Origin: Oegoconia quadripuncta
Taxonomy: Eukaryota > Arthropoda > Insecta > Lepidoptera > Autostichidae
Assembly (NCBI GenBank): GCA_949316235.1
Contig: OX438751.1
Span: 22,382,801-22,446,800 of the forward strand
Length of the DNA: 64,000 bases
Direction of reading: 5' to 3'
Position numbers and translations under genes: made by a program. A model generated the notes under the pieces. It did not search any database. It saw only the letters and a program-made list of their open reading frames with translations, and had not been told where the DNA came from. Positions 11,545 through 21,960 of this stretch are shown here, one piece after another (position 1 is the first letter of the stretch; each line of letters opens with the position of its first letter).

Positions 11545-12626
11545 GCAAAATTTATTCAGTATTTTTAAATAATTTTATAATTCGCGCAATCCAGCGCACA
11601 GTAAAATATACTTATACCTAGGTACACTTATGCAGAACTGCGCCCACTCTAGCCACTTAGGGTTCCATGTTATTAATCCAGTGCCTTCAATTATTGTAAA
11701 TGCGCGCTTTATACCGAGAGCGCTGATGATTAGACTATACGACGTATATAACCGTCTACAGAGATTAAACGAAACCGTCTTAATGGCCGCACTTGTCTGC
11801 ACCTGTAATCGTGGTATTGAACTTGCGAGAGCGGAAACTAAACGCAGTTCGCACGATTCCAACATGGCCGATATTTCGATAAATTCCCGCCGCATTTCTA
11901 ACCTTCAGACACAGAATTAAAAGTCAATTGTGAAGTATAAACTATCTTTAATTTAGTTTAGAAAAGATGCCGCCTTCCTGCCTCTGCCACTAATGAGTCT
12001 TTCAATTAACTGCCACATTAATGGCCCGCCTCGAAACAGACAGAGCAGAAACAAAACGCGGACAATCCGAAATTCGAATTTCTGTGCTGCAGCATTTCAA
12101 TGCGAATTTGGGATAGTCGGATTGGCAGGCGATATCAAGCGGAGCAGATTATTCAATTAACAAAGAATAATTTTAATTATTATTGTGCGACGTAAAACGA
12201 ACCGGAAAAGGTTCTGAACCTGAACTGAAAAGTCAACTTCGCTAATGATGAGTGTTTATCACCATCAGCCTTACATGTCCCGCTGTTGGGGGACAGAGTC
12301 CTCTCACTGGGAGAGAGTATGGGCCATAATCCACCACGGTGGCAATCCAAATTAGTGGCCACCTGACAGTCATTGTTTTTAACTGCTCTGTATGCCTCTT
12401 GGCTTTTGAAAACAAACGCTATATAATATGCCGTTCGAACCACGGAAACACTCGTATTAATATGCCACCCATTCAAGGACTGACCGCGCCATTGCTTAAC
12501 GTAGGCAATAGAAAACGAATAGCGAATGCGACTGCGCCAAGATTTCCACCACAATATTTTATAATGCAGCGAAATTGAAATGATCTATATATTAATGACA
12601 ATGGTGTCAATTCTGATGTGATTCCT
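11545..12626. other. gene-free stretch with one repeat fragment
   Basis: Bases about 12255-12375 match a dispersed repeat: CATCAGCCTTACATG, then TCTCACTGGGAGAGAGTATG and GGGCCATAATCCACCACGG, also present at 63775-63890. The overlapping open frames on both strands between 12180 and 12578 cross this fragment and have no recognisable domain. The rest looks single-copy. Confidence 0.45.
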
Positions 12627-12830
12627 CTAAACACTTAGCGTCGTGTCGCCGTATCGAGTGGACGCTGTACACAGGTCCTTCCACGCGCCTCAACCGCGCG
12701 CCGATCAACCGGTTCTATTGTTTAACTCTGTAACCTATACGGCGACTTATAAACTTATAAATGAAATACATTGTTTACAAAGTTATTTACTCTAAAGATT
12801 CTCGTTTAGTGGTTTGTTTTAATATTAAAA

Positions 12831-13784
12831 ATGAAGTGCTACAAATGCCAGGAAACAGTGACTGATGGCGTTGAGTGTAATGGGTGTCTTGGCCTTTACC
12901 ATTATGGGGCTTGTTCTGGAGTTAACGAGAGCAGCTATCGAAGGATGGGAGCAGAAAAGAAGTCTAGTTGGCGATGTACTCAGTGTCGGGCTCCTCCTTC
13001 TCCTGTTCCTGCCGATATCTCAAATAAAATTTTAGACGAACTAAAATCTTTTAGAGCGGAAACAAAGGTCGAATTTACTACCGTCAAGACTGATATACAA
13101 AGTGCATTAGCCGGGGTACAAGACCTTCGTACAAAGTGGACTGAAATGGAGTCCCGTTTTTCCAATCTGGAGGACCGAGTCATCAATTTAGAGGGAAAGT
13201 CTACCACAGTTTCCAAATTACAGTCGGATCTTGTAGCAGCACAACAAATAATATCTACTCTCGAATGTGATAATAATGTACGCGATCAATATGCCCGTAT
13301 CAATAATGTGGAAATTTCAGGAGTTCCATACATAAAAAATGAAAACTTATATACCATCTTTCACTCCATTTGTAATAAAGTAGGCTTCCAGCTTGATACC
13401 AATTCTATTGATTCCATACATCGAGTGCGCCGCTATGTAAATAGGGAGGGCAAGGGAGATGGTGGAGCAGAGCGAGAACGTCCTCCAGCCATTATCGTAC
13501 GCTTTGCTCGTCGAATGTGTAAGGACCAGCTGCTAGCAGCTGTTCGTGCTCGTCACGGCCTTACTTCAACTGATATCGGCCTGGATGGGCCCTGTTCTAA
13601 CCTATTCCTGAGCGACCACTTGACGCCGTCTAACAAACTCCTACTGAAACGAGTCCGGCAGCTAAAGGCGGAACTTCACTATACTTATCTTTGGACAAGG
13701 GATTGTAAGATTTTTCTACGAAAAAACGAAACTTCCAAGATAATTTTAATTGCTAAAAACGAAGATTTAAAGAACATTAAGTGA
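12831..13784 (+). CDS. LINE ORF1 protein: PHD finger, coiled coil, RRM-like domain
   Basis: 317 aa, probably the RNA-binding chaperone of the retrotransposon particle. Residues 3-52 form a C4HC3 PHD-type zinc finger: C3-x2-C6, C16-x2-C19, H24-x3-C28, C49-x2-C52, with the usual Trp (W47) two residues before the last cysteine pair. Residues about 70-150 are a heptad-rich coiled coil, expected to mediate oligomerisation. An RRM-like nucleic-acid-binding domain follows from about R156, starting RINNVEISGVP as in LINE ORF1 proteins. Residues 258-317 (LFLSDHLTPSNK to the end) resemble the C-terminal domain of baculovirus FP25K, a relationship known for lepidopteran proteins of this type. The start chosen is the first ATG and places the zinc finger at the N-terminus. 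It lies 265 bp upstream of ORF2 with no overlap, so ORF2 needs re-initiation or another route. The frame is intact. Confidence 0.93.
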   Translation: MKCYKCQETVTDGVECNGCLGLYHYGACSGVNESSYRRMGAEKKSSWRCTQCRAPPSPVPADISNKILDELKSFRAETKVEFTTVKTDIQSALAGVQDLRTKWTEMESRFSNLEDRVINLEGKSTTVSKLQSDLVAAQQIISTLECDNNVRDQYARINNVEISGVPYIKNENLYTIFHSICNKVGFQLDTNSIDSIHRVRRYVNREGKGDGGAERERPPAIIVRFARRMCKDQLLAAVRARHGLTSTDIGLDGPCSNLFLSDHLTPSNKLLLKRVRQLKAELHYTYLWTRDCKIFLRKNETSKIILIAKNEDLKNIK

Positions 13785-14049
13785 CTTTCGTTTTGTTATA
13801 AATTAAGTTTTTATTTTAGTATTATCGTCATTCGTCTACTCCATATTAATGTAACTTGTTTTTATATGAATTCCCATGAAAGAGTAACATATTATGTATA
13901 TGTATACCTTAAAGTCTATATACTGCAACTTCTACCTAGCTCGTTTAGTTTACTAATAACTGTTATAATCCGTCCATGTCTGCGAGGCTCGTTATCTGCG
14001 TATAATATATTATACAATTGCAATACATTCTATATTTTATTATTTATCA

Positions 14050-16941
14050 ATGGCTACTACTACATTTAGTATTTACCATCAAAATGTGCGAGGTCTCCGC
14101 ACTAAATCCCACGACTTTTTTTCTAAAACATCTCACTCTGATTATAGTATTATTTGCATAACTGAAAGTTGGCTAAATTCTAGTTTTTATGACCGAGAAT
14201 ACTTCGATGGTCGGTACGATGTGTTTCGGTGCGATAGGTCGGAGGAGGCAAGCGGAGCGCTTCGCGGTGGCGGCGTGATTGTGGCAGTGCGCAGGGAGTA
14301 CCAGGCGACGCGACGAGACTGGCCGTGCCCGCCGCCCGCTGCCTCTGAGTGTGTGTGGGTCTCACTACCGCTAAATGCTAATCGTCGTCAAAGCTCTCAG
14401 TTTTTAAACATAGGTTGTATTTACATACCTCATGGTCCCCGATACTTAGATACTTTGAATACATTTTTTGATATAACTAGTCACCTTATATCGGAGAGAC
14501 CCAGTGATAAATTCTTACTACTCGGTGATTTTAATATATCAGATGCTCACTGGAGTATTGTACGTCCTGAGTCCCATTTGGTTTTGTCGCCGAACAATAC
14601 TCGCTCTGTTCAACTGCTTAACGATTTCATGTCATTTTCTAATCTTAAACAATATAATGGTAGTTTTAACGTGAACAATCGTATTCTAGATTTAATTCTG
14701 TGTGATACTGATTGCTGTGTTAGTAGCTGTGTTAGTCCTCTCGTTCCTGAAGACTTACATCATAAGGCGGTTTTAATAGATATTAAATTAAAATATATTC
14801 CTCTGCTTAAGCCTGCGTCCTCTCAAGTATTTAATTTTCATTCAGCGGACTATAACAAAATTAATGATGACTTAATAAATACGAACTGGGTAGGCACATT
14901 TTCATGTTTAGGGATTGAAGAACGTATTTCTAAGTTTTATGACATATTGAACAGCATTATGTTAAAACACATTCCTCAACGCACTTTAAATACGTCTTCT
15001 TCTTGTCCAGTTTGGTATAGTAAACCGTTAAAAAAAGTAATAAATGAGAAGCGTAAGTACCATAAGCTTTGGAAGCTATATGGTAATCCTCTTGACTACG
15101 AAAGTTTTAAAATTTTAAGAAAAAGAGCATTTAAATTAGAAACTGAATGTTATAACCAATATGTAAATTACTCTGAAGACAAAATAAAAACTCATCCTAA
15201 ATTTTTCTGGACATACATAAAATCAGTCTTCAATAATAATGGTCTTCCTAAAGAAATGAGCTATAGAGGTGTATCTGTAGCTGAGGGTGAGGACATTTGT
15301 AATTTATTTAATGAATACTTTCACTCGGTTTTTGAAAAGTCAAATCCTGTTCCTACCGACATTAATAATATGCCGCATCCAGTAGATTCAGTTATTGACA
15401 TTGGCACAATAGAAATAACCAAGGATATTGTTTATAAAAATCTGCGATCTATAAACGTTAACAAAGGTGCAGGCCCCGATGGAATACACCCTTTGTTAAT
15501 TAAAAATTGCGCTTCTGCATTAACAACACCTATTACTTTGCTGTACGTATGCTCCCTGGGCAGTGGATATGTTCCTGATATATGGAAAAAGGCATGGATA
15601 ACGCCTATACCTAAAGGTGTCGTTAGTAAGGACATAGAAAAATATCGACCAATATCCAAATTGTGTCACTTTGCAAAGATTTTCGAGAAAATAATTACCA
15701 CGCAAATGTCGGAGGTGGTACGACGTCATATCTCACCTAACCAGCATGGCTTTTTTAAGGGACGGAGTGTTGACACTAATTTACTTATTTTCACAAATTT
15801 TATTTTAGAAGCTCTAAACAACAATAGCCAAGTTGATGCTGTGTATACTGATTTTGCCAAATGTTTTGACAAAATTTGTCATCATGCACTATTGGTAAAG
15901 CTTTGGAATCTCGGTATTCACGGTAACTTGTTTAGATGGATTAAATCGTATATAGAGAATAGATGTCAGGCTGTGGTTCTAGGAGGTTATTGCTCACAGT
16001 ACAAATTTATTAGCTCCGGTGTACCTCAAGGATCTCATCTGGGACCCCTATTGTTCATTTTATATGTCAACGATCTAACAAACAACTTTGATAATTCTAA
16101 AGCTCTCCTCTACGCGGATGACACAAAAATTTTTAGAATTATAAACCATGTAGATGATTGCCAACTTCTTCAGAATGATTTAGTTACCTTTCAAAATTTC
16201 TGCGACACAAATAAATTATTTTTAAACTCTGACAAATGTCACGTGCTAAGTTTCACGAGAAAGAAGGAACCTATTCATTTTGATTATAAGCTATGCAATA
16301 AAGTTTTAACTCATGTTTCACAAACTCGTGACTTGGGCGTCATTATAGATTCTAAGCTAACCTTTGTCCCACATATTGACTATGTTTTGAAAAAAGCTTA
16401 TAAACAGTTAGGATTTATATTACGAGTCGGTAAACCTTTTAAAAGAGCTTTGACTTATAAGCTCCTGTACAATAGCTTTGTCAGGAGTCACTTAGAGTTT
16501 GCTTGTACAGTCTGGCACCCCTTTTTCAAAAAGCACATCAATAGAATAGAGATGTTGCAAAGAAAATTTTTAAAGTCTTTAGATTATAGAATAGGACGTT
16601 GGCACGGTGATTATGAATCTTCCTCACATTATCATAAGTTGCACTCATTGTGTAATCGTCGTGATTTTATGGATGTTATCTATTTATATAAGTTATTAAA
16701 TAATCATATTGATGCCTCACCTCTTCTGCAATATATTTCTATTCGCGTGCCCCGCAGACGTGAACGTAGTTGTCAAAGAAAGCGTCTTTTCTTTGTCGCT
16801 GGCAGTAGAAGTTGTTATGTTGCTAACAGTTTTGTAAGACGAAGTTGTAGGACTTATAATTATAATTTTGGTAATATAGATATATTTAACAATTCATTGG
16901 GAAAATTCAAGAAACTTATATCGAGTAGCACTGAACATTAG
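14050..16941 (+). CDS. LINE ORF2 protein: endonuclease and reverse transcriptase
   Basis: 963 aa. It nicks target DNA and copies the element RNA at the nick (target-primed reverse transcription). The N-terminal apurinic-type endonuclease shows N12 in NVRGL, E39 in ITESWL, the LLGDFN motif with D160 and N162, and a terminal His pair H237-H238 in place of the common SDH form. The reverse transcriptase covers about residues 480-760: the fingers motif around WITPIPKG, motif A with D601 (TDFAKCFD), motif B SSGVPQGSHLGP, and the catalytic YADD at 688-691. A thumb-like C-terminal region follows, with no RNase H domain and no cysteine-knuckle tail. The frame is open only from 13969, so this first ATG is the natural start. 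All catalytic residues are present and there are no internal stops, so the enzyme may be functional. C605 replaces the usual Ala in motif A. Confidence 0.95.
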   Translation: MATTTFSIYHQNVRGLRTKSHDFFSKTSHSDYSIICITESWLNSSFYDREYFDGRYDVFRCDRSEEASGALRGGGVIVAVRREYQATRRDWPCPPPAASECVWVSLPLNANRRQSSQFLNIGCIYIPHGPRYLDTLNTFFDITSHLISERPSDKFLLLGDFNISDAHWSIVRPESHLVLSPNNTRSVQLLNDFMSFSNLKQYNGSFNVNNRILDLILCDTDCCVSSCVSPLVPEDLHHKAVLIDIKLKYIPLLKPASSQVFNFHSADYNKINDDLINTNWVGTFSCLGIEERISKFYDILNSIMLKHIPQRTLNTSSSCPVWYSKPLKKVINEKRKYHKLWKLYGNPLDYESFKILRKRAFKLETECYNQYVNYSEDKIKTHPKFFWTYIKSVFNNNGLPKEMSYRGVSVAEGEDICNLFNEYFHSVFEKSNPVPTDINNMPHPVDSVIDIGTIEITKDIVYKNLRSINVNKGAGPDGIHPLLIKNCASALTTPITLLYVCSLGSGYVPDIWKKAWITPIPKGVVSKDIEKYRPISKLCHFAKIFEKIITTQMSEVVRRHISPNQHGFFKGRSVDTNLLIFTNFILEALNNNSQVDAVYTDFAKCFDKICHHALLVKLWNLGIHGNLFRWIKSYIENRCQAVVLGGYCSQYKFISSGVPQGSHLGPLLFILYVNDLTNNFDNSKALLYADDTKIFRIINHVDDCQLLQNDLVTFQNFCDTNKLFLNSDKCHVLSFTRKKEPIHFDYKLCNKVLTHVSQTRDLGVIIDSKLTFVPHIDYVLKKAYKQLGFILRVGKPFKRALTYKLLYNSFVRSHLEFACTVWHPFFKKHINRIEMLQRKFLKSLDYRIGRWHGDYESSSHYHKLHSLCNRRDFMDVIYLYKLLNNHIDASPLLQYISIRVPRRRERSCQRKRLFFVAGSRSCYVANSFVRRSCRTYNYNFGNIDIFNNSLGKFKKLISSSTEH

Positions 16942-17150
16942 TTTTCAATTTATCCTTTTTTATCATCATCTGTTAACACATTTTCCAATTGTATTTAACT
17001 TTGTGGACACATATTTAACTTTGTATACAAATAGGGAACTATAGGTCTGTTCAGGTGATACCACCTTATTACATATGTATTTTATATGCTATTGATTGTA
17101 TAGTGACTGTTTGTTCCTAAATAAAATAAAATAAATAAAATAAACTAAAC

Positions 17151-18489
17151 CCAATTTTAAAGTATTTTTTCTCTTATTCTTAGCGAGTCGATAGCAAAAA
17201 CATCAAATTCTTGACGATCAGAATTCCTCTTGAAACAATAAAACGCAATAATACCAGTCTAAAACTTAATTTAGTAATCGAAATTTAGTCATGTCATTGA
17301 TTCTGACGCCACCTCTCTAAACCATTGATGTTAGACAAACGGAAAACGAAACCCTGACATAATAAGCTACTTAACGAAAGAGTCTATTAGTTATTTGGTT
17401 GATATTGTCAACATTTAAAGGGATATTAGGTACTTATCAATAAAGGCGTCGGCGACGCGTTCTCGGTGTCGCACCTTTCACTTCCTGAAACATTTTAATC
17501 TGTTCTGCTTAAGAGCCGGCTCGCACCTGAGTCGGGGTGTTTTAAAATGAATTTACGCCTTCCCCGGGTACGTGTCTGTTAATTCGTTTACTCTTTGCAC
17601 GGAGGGCTCTAATGGGAGGGCTTTTCTCGCAATTAGCCTCAATTAAGACACTCCGTAAGGAAATACCGCCGGGATTCATTGGTTCGATGCGAATCGATAC
17701 GAATTGCCAGCGGAATTACATTGTTGCCCGAAGTTCGGAAAATAGATTTGTTTCCGGCGATAAATGAATCAATTAGTTGTTTATTGGTAATCGTTTTCGT
17801 ACTCTTTGTGGGAGTTTTCGGTTTTAATTGAATTGATTTTCGTCCGATTTAGGATGCGATTTATTTATGGTGGAAACATTGTGGTTGGCGTACGAACGAA
17901 CGTCATAGTGCTCTATAAATGTTAATTATTATACCGGGTATACATTCACACAAATACACATACTCATCCATGAATACAGAGGTAATGTAGATGTAGTTAA
18001 TACGTTCATGGGACACAATCCGATGTTATATATATATATATAACTATAAAACTTCTACTTGCCTGGTGTTGAACGTGTTAATATCAGAATCCTCTTTTTC
18101 TATAGGGTGATTTGGTGATTTCTATAGGTTCTTGATACCAAAAGATATGTATGTAGTCATGAATATAAACAATTTTTTTTACAAACTTTTCATTTTTTAT
18201 AAGACCTATAAAGATTAAAGTGTGCTCTCAAAAATGAATTTGAGTAACAACTTAAGTCTTTAAAAACCAAAAAATCCGACATCATATATATTTTTTTTTC
18301 ATTTATGCTGAATTTTTTATCATAAAATATTTTTTTTTTTTCAAAATCAGTCAAGCCGTTTAGGCTAGAGCACAGAATTAATATAGTACTGCTAGAGGTA
18401 ACAGAAATCTCACCTTGGTACACATTTTCTAACTGTAATCTGTTTGTATTTCTTGTGCAATAAAGAATAATCTATATTATCATATTATT
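17151..18489. other. likely single-copy host DNA
   Basis: Bases 17440-17880 are less AT-rich than average and free of recognised repeats, which is typical of host non-coding sequence. A (TA)n run lies near 18028-18042. No gene was recognised. Confidence 0.45.
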
Positions 18490-18640
18490 TTAAAATCAAA
18501 ATTAAAATCAAAAAATGCTTTATTTTGTAGGTACACTTAAAATAGTCAGATTTTACATTTTTAAAGCTACTGCTTGTTCAAAAGGCAATTTTCCCCTGAG
18601 AAGAACAAGAAGTTAAGTCATAGAAGCCCTAGCTTCCTAG
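18490..18640 (-). mobile_element. LINE 3' end, 5'-truncated
   Basis: The minus strand reads a CTTGTTCTTCTCAGGGG-like block, then AACAAGCAGTAGC, then an AATAAAGCA signal and a TTTTGATTTTAATTTTGATT tail. The same 3' UTR occurs on + at 25530-25675 and, diverged, on minus at 55550-55740. This is a family different from the full-length LINE at 12.6 kb. Confidence 0.75.
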
Positions 18641-19080
18641 TTCAGGCACTAGTGTTACAGTTATTAATATGTAGATTTTATGTTTTTAATGTACCATAAG
18701 AATTAATAAATATATTTAATTTGATTTGAATAAAGAAATCTACACACAATATTTACATACATACACCCGAAAAATATCACTCTCGAGTAAAACGAGAGTT
18801 GTGGTTTATCTACAGAAACATGCTTTGCTTTCAATATTTTGTATTCTACTATGGAACAAATAGATTAGATTATTCGATGTAGATTAGTTGTTTTTTGAAC
18901 CTGTCACTAAAGAGCCATGGTTTCATCTCTGTCATACCATTATTAGATAAAAATGCTGTCACATAAGATAGTAATTTTTATCCATGGCGATAGAGCCACC
19001 TTAGAATACCCGAGTCATGTTAAGGGCCATTGTTTCAAAAATATAACATGCTAATGTCCACTTAATTTAGGTTAGTATAG
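18641..19080. other. no recognised feature
   Basis: No frame or repeat recognised. Confidence 0.4.
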
Positions 19081-19240
19081 TTTAAGGCTTGCGCAACCGG
19101 CCCGGGTGGTCGGGCCACCCAGCGCATCGCGCTTTTATCGATAACACAACACTAGCGTAGCGATATCGAGCCGAGCTACATGTCGATTTTATCGACTTTA
19201 ATTATAATAGGTGGCAGCGTTTATCGATAAAGTCGAAATA
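19081..19240. promoter_or_regulatory. clustered CGATA / TATCGATA sites
   Basis: Two copies of the palindrome TTATCGATAA (19135-19144 and 19221-19230) and additional TATCG/CGATA cores between them lie within about 100 bp, preceded by a GC-rich hairpin (GGCCCG..CGGGCC) near 19099-19116. TATCGATA is the DREF core-promoter motif and clustered CGATA is the BEAF-32 insulator motif in Drosophila. Function here is inference; a MITE with CGATA-rich arms is an alternative, since CGACTTTA and TAAAGTCG form an inverted pair. Confidence 0.35.
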
Positions 19241-19527
19241 TGAGATAGGACGACAAGGGAGCTTAATGCTCGTCTCTGATAACCTTTTATTGGGGATTTA
19301 TTGGGACGGTTTCTTTTAAATATTGTAGGGCTTTGATAAAAGTCGATTGTCGATGAATGATGGTCATAAATCGTAAGTGGTATGAACAGCTCTTTGAAGA
19401 TGAAATTTTATTTAGAGAGCGTTTGAATGGAATTGAAAAATATAACATCTGAACTTAACAAAGTAATTTTCAGAAATTTAATATGTACTTACAGGTACGT
19501 ATCCCTTATACCAACTTTTATACTAAC
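19241..19527. other. no recognised feature
   Basis: Nothing recognised. Confidence 0.4.
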
Positions 19528-19705
19528 CTAGCTTTCCCCCCGCGGCTTCGCCTGGGTGGAATAACTTTATTGCGGATATGTTTAATCTTAATCCAGGGTA
19601 TGTTCTACCTAACAAAATTTCATCCAAATCGGTTCATCCGTTTCCCTGTGATTGAGTAACAAATAAACAAACATCCAAACTTTCGCATTTATAATATTAG
19701 TTAGG
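19528..19705 (-). mobile_element. Helitron-like non-autonomous element
   Basis: Starts on + with CTAG (19528-19531), the reverse complement of a Helitron CTAG 3' end, followed by CCCGCGGCTTCGCC. It then has the AATTTCATCCAAATCGGTTC block and ends near the TTTATAATATTAGTTAG terminus. Same family as 48618-48852. Confidence 0.65.
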
Positions 19706-20109
19706 TGGTGGTCAGAGATATACCAAATATTAGCGTTTGGGCGTTCCAACAACATCCACGGTTCAAATTTTAAGAAAGCAACATGTTCATGGGGGTCATA
19801 ACCTTTCCTGGACCTAGATCTGATAATTTTTTGTAACTGATAAATGTGGGTAATAGCAGAAAATCAGTGTTTTGCTCTCTGAGCAATTATACACACTGAG
19901 CTATAACCCATTTGTACGGCTATAGCACACACATAACTCTAGTGTATCCTGATGTTACTTTTATGAATTGTTATAAATTATGTTTATCCAATTGCTTTGG
20001 AACTTATGGTATGTGTGTGACTGGAGATACAAATAAACGATTTATCTATCTATCTAATTTTTAGAAGTTGTCTGCTTAATTTATCAAAAAAATTTACTTC
20101 GTTCGATTT
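19706..20109. other. no recognised gene
   Basis: Bases 19720-19790 contain AATATTAGCGTTTGGGCG, which resembles the repeat at 42945-43110. No other feature. Confidence 0.35.
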
Positions 20110-20178
20110 ATGTTGTATGTTGCCTTAGTGTGAAACTGTATGGCGCTATATCTATGTCCAATGATATTTTTATTTTAA
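20110..20178 (+). mobile_element. SINE-A 3' fragment
   Basis: Retains only the TGCCTTAGTGTGAAACTG..ATGGCGCTAT..TGTCCAATGATATTT end of the family. Confidence 0.6.
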
Positions 20179-20199
20179 CAATACTTTAATTAATTAAAT

Positions 20200-20415
20200 G
20201 TTGGACACTTTCACCGATCATCTAGACCCAAACTAAGCAAAGCTTGTACTATGGATACTAGATAACGGATAAACATACATAAACATTTATATAAATATCC
20301 AAGACTCGGGAATAAATTTTTATATTCATGAAACAATATTTACCCGTAGCGGGTTTCGAACCCTCAACCGTTGGATTCGCAGGCAATTATAACCACGTAT
20401 ACACTAGCGGCGTCG
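20200..20415 (-). mobile_element. SINE-B
   Basis: The minus strand has a tRNA-like head with a degenerate box B (GGTTCGAAACC near 20353-20363), then a TATAAATGTTTATGTATG-type body and the AAGCTTTGCTTAGTTTGGG 3' block. It shares the central CGAGTCTTGGATATTT block with SINE-A but has a different head insert and 3' half. Confidence 0.75.
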
Positions 20416-20680
20416 ACACCCAAGATTCGTGTCAAATTGCTTATTATAATTAGATCTAGAAGAATGGTACTTAACATGCCAAATCCCATCGAGAACGATC
20501 GAGTCGATCGATCAGGGACTGACAAAACAAATGACCGGAACGGACTCCCAACTTCGTAACGCATTATCTAAGATTTCTTAGAGGCATTCAAAGCGGAAAG
20601 GAGGTGTGGTGTAATGCATAAGCGAATAGTAGTTATGGATGACGATCACTGTCATAGTTCTTTCCTGATCAGTGAGGGTA

Positions 20681-20718
20681 TACCTCTTCATTTATAATAT
20701 ACTATAAATGAAGAGGTA
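20681..20718. repeat. perfect 16-bp-arm hairpin
   Basis: TACCTCTTCATTTATA (20681-20696) and its exact reverse complement (20703-20718) are separated by six bases. No run of T follows, so it is not a clear polymerase III or bacterial-type terminator. Its origin is unknown. Confidence 0.8.
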
Positions 20719-21754
20719 AAAATATACTAAAATAGCACTTTACAGCAAGAGCAGAGACAAAACACACCATGACTTCTACCGAAACAAAACAATCTTCAAA
20801 CTTAAAACTATAGCTGTCAGGTCTGATTGCCAGTACCCAACATCAAGTAGCTGGGTTATTGGTATATAATGACCTGGAAAAGGACGCCGGTAGTGACTGA
20901 ATGTAAAAATGTGAGGAATGGATGTACTGGCGTGCTTTGGAAAAGGCTTGATGGTGAAAAAACAGGATGATCATAATGACTTATGATTACAATGAGAACG
21001 TGCGTCTTTCTTTGTCAAACGCGTAAATGATAAAATGGTGTCTTGAATTCTGTTTGCCAAAGCCTACCGGAGTAGTTAATTTAATGAATAATTGAATTGA
21101 TGTCTTCAAACGCTTTAGTGTAGCACCCATATTCACACGAGATATCGGAACTCCAAGGGAGCTGATAAACTGTATTTGAAAATTGATGTCTTTAATGCAA
21201 ACAATTTTTTTGACCGATGCGGGTCCTCGCTTCGTTCGATGTGATCATCCAGACATTTAAAATTTTTCAAATATACACGAATTGTATGGAAAAACCAAGA
21301 TGTTTCAATTTAAATTTTTGCAAAGGCGTTGATACAACAAGCGAAATATCTTTTCCGCTCCCGCTTCCTCTCTTAACTCAACCCGCATGATAACGAGCGT
21401 GATTTATGCAGGTGCAGGCCGCAATCACGCGCCATTGTATTGCGGCGAGGTAAAGTCGGCCTAAGGGTTGGTACGAGGTACCGCCGCTTTGGGGGTTACG
21501 GCCTTTGACGCGGTGGACTTTGTTTGCTTGAAGGATTGTGTGATTGGTTTGAATAAACCACGTTAGAAATGTAGAAGGAACTTGTTCAGCGAATTTCATT
21601 GAACCATTGATTGGTGTCATATAACATAGTCATTGGTGTAAATAGTATGCACAGTATTCTCATTTCCTCACAAGTTGTGAATTAGGAAAGATACGACTTG
21701 TACGACTAAACAGAAGAATTAACTATCACTTTCTGATGATACAATTTGTGACGA
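20719..21754. other. no recognised gene
   Basis: No repeat or frame of note was recognised; bases 21360-21620 are more GC-rich and probably single-copy. Confidence 0.4.
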
Positions 21755-21930
21755 CCAGTTTGGTGTACCTACCTAGTGGTTACAAACTCTGTTATGCATA
21801 GTCGTCTCGGGTTTGTATGATGATTACGGACAAGTGTAGCCGAGTTATGGATGTTTCCATTTATAGTATGTATATATACAAAAAAAGAAGGCGATGTGTG
21901 TATGTCAAGGATATTTATTATTATTATTAG
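21755..21930 (+). mobile_element. SINE-A, degraded with internal deletion
   Basis: The head is recognisable (CTAGTGGTTACAAACTCTG), but box B is lost to GGGTTTGTATG. The CGAGTTATGGATGTTTCC block is followed almost at once by the GGCGATGTGTGTATGTC 3' end, so the middle is missing. The following ACTGTCCCACTGCTGGGC (21943-21960) is a separate LINE-tail piece on minus. Confidence 0.65.
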
Positions 21931-21960
21931 GAGCCCATACTGTCCCACTGCTGGGCAAAG

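Larger units (their letters stand above)
12633..17144 (+). mobile_element. full-length LINE retrotransposon, CR1/Daphne-like
   Basis: The element holds about 198 bp of 5' UTR, ORF1 (12831-13784), a 265-bp spacer, ORF2 (14050-16941), about 175 bp of 3' UTR and an AATAA-type tail at about 17118-17144. Both ORFs lack stops or frameshifts. The sequence CTAAAC at 12627-12632 recurs at 17145-17150, directly after the tail, and is offered as a possible short target duplication, which would set the 5' end near 12633; a 6-bp match is weak evidence. PHD-containing ORF1 with endonuclease-RT ORF2 lacking RNase H fits the CR1/L2/Daphne part of the jockey superclade. Exact clade naming is inference. Confidence 0.85.

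Noticed and set aside
11575..11920. opposed 106- and 96-codon frames
   Set aside because: Mutually antisense, no domain, no support from context.
12180..12554. 124-codon frame on the minus strand
   Set aside because: Crosses the dispersed repeat at 12255-12375 and has no domain.
14180..15729. 60-75 codon minus-strand frames inside LINE ORF2
   Set aside because: Shadows of the ORF2 coding frame.
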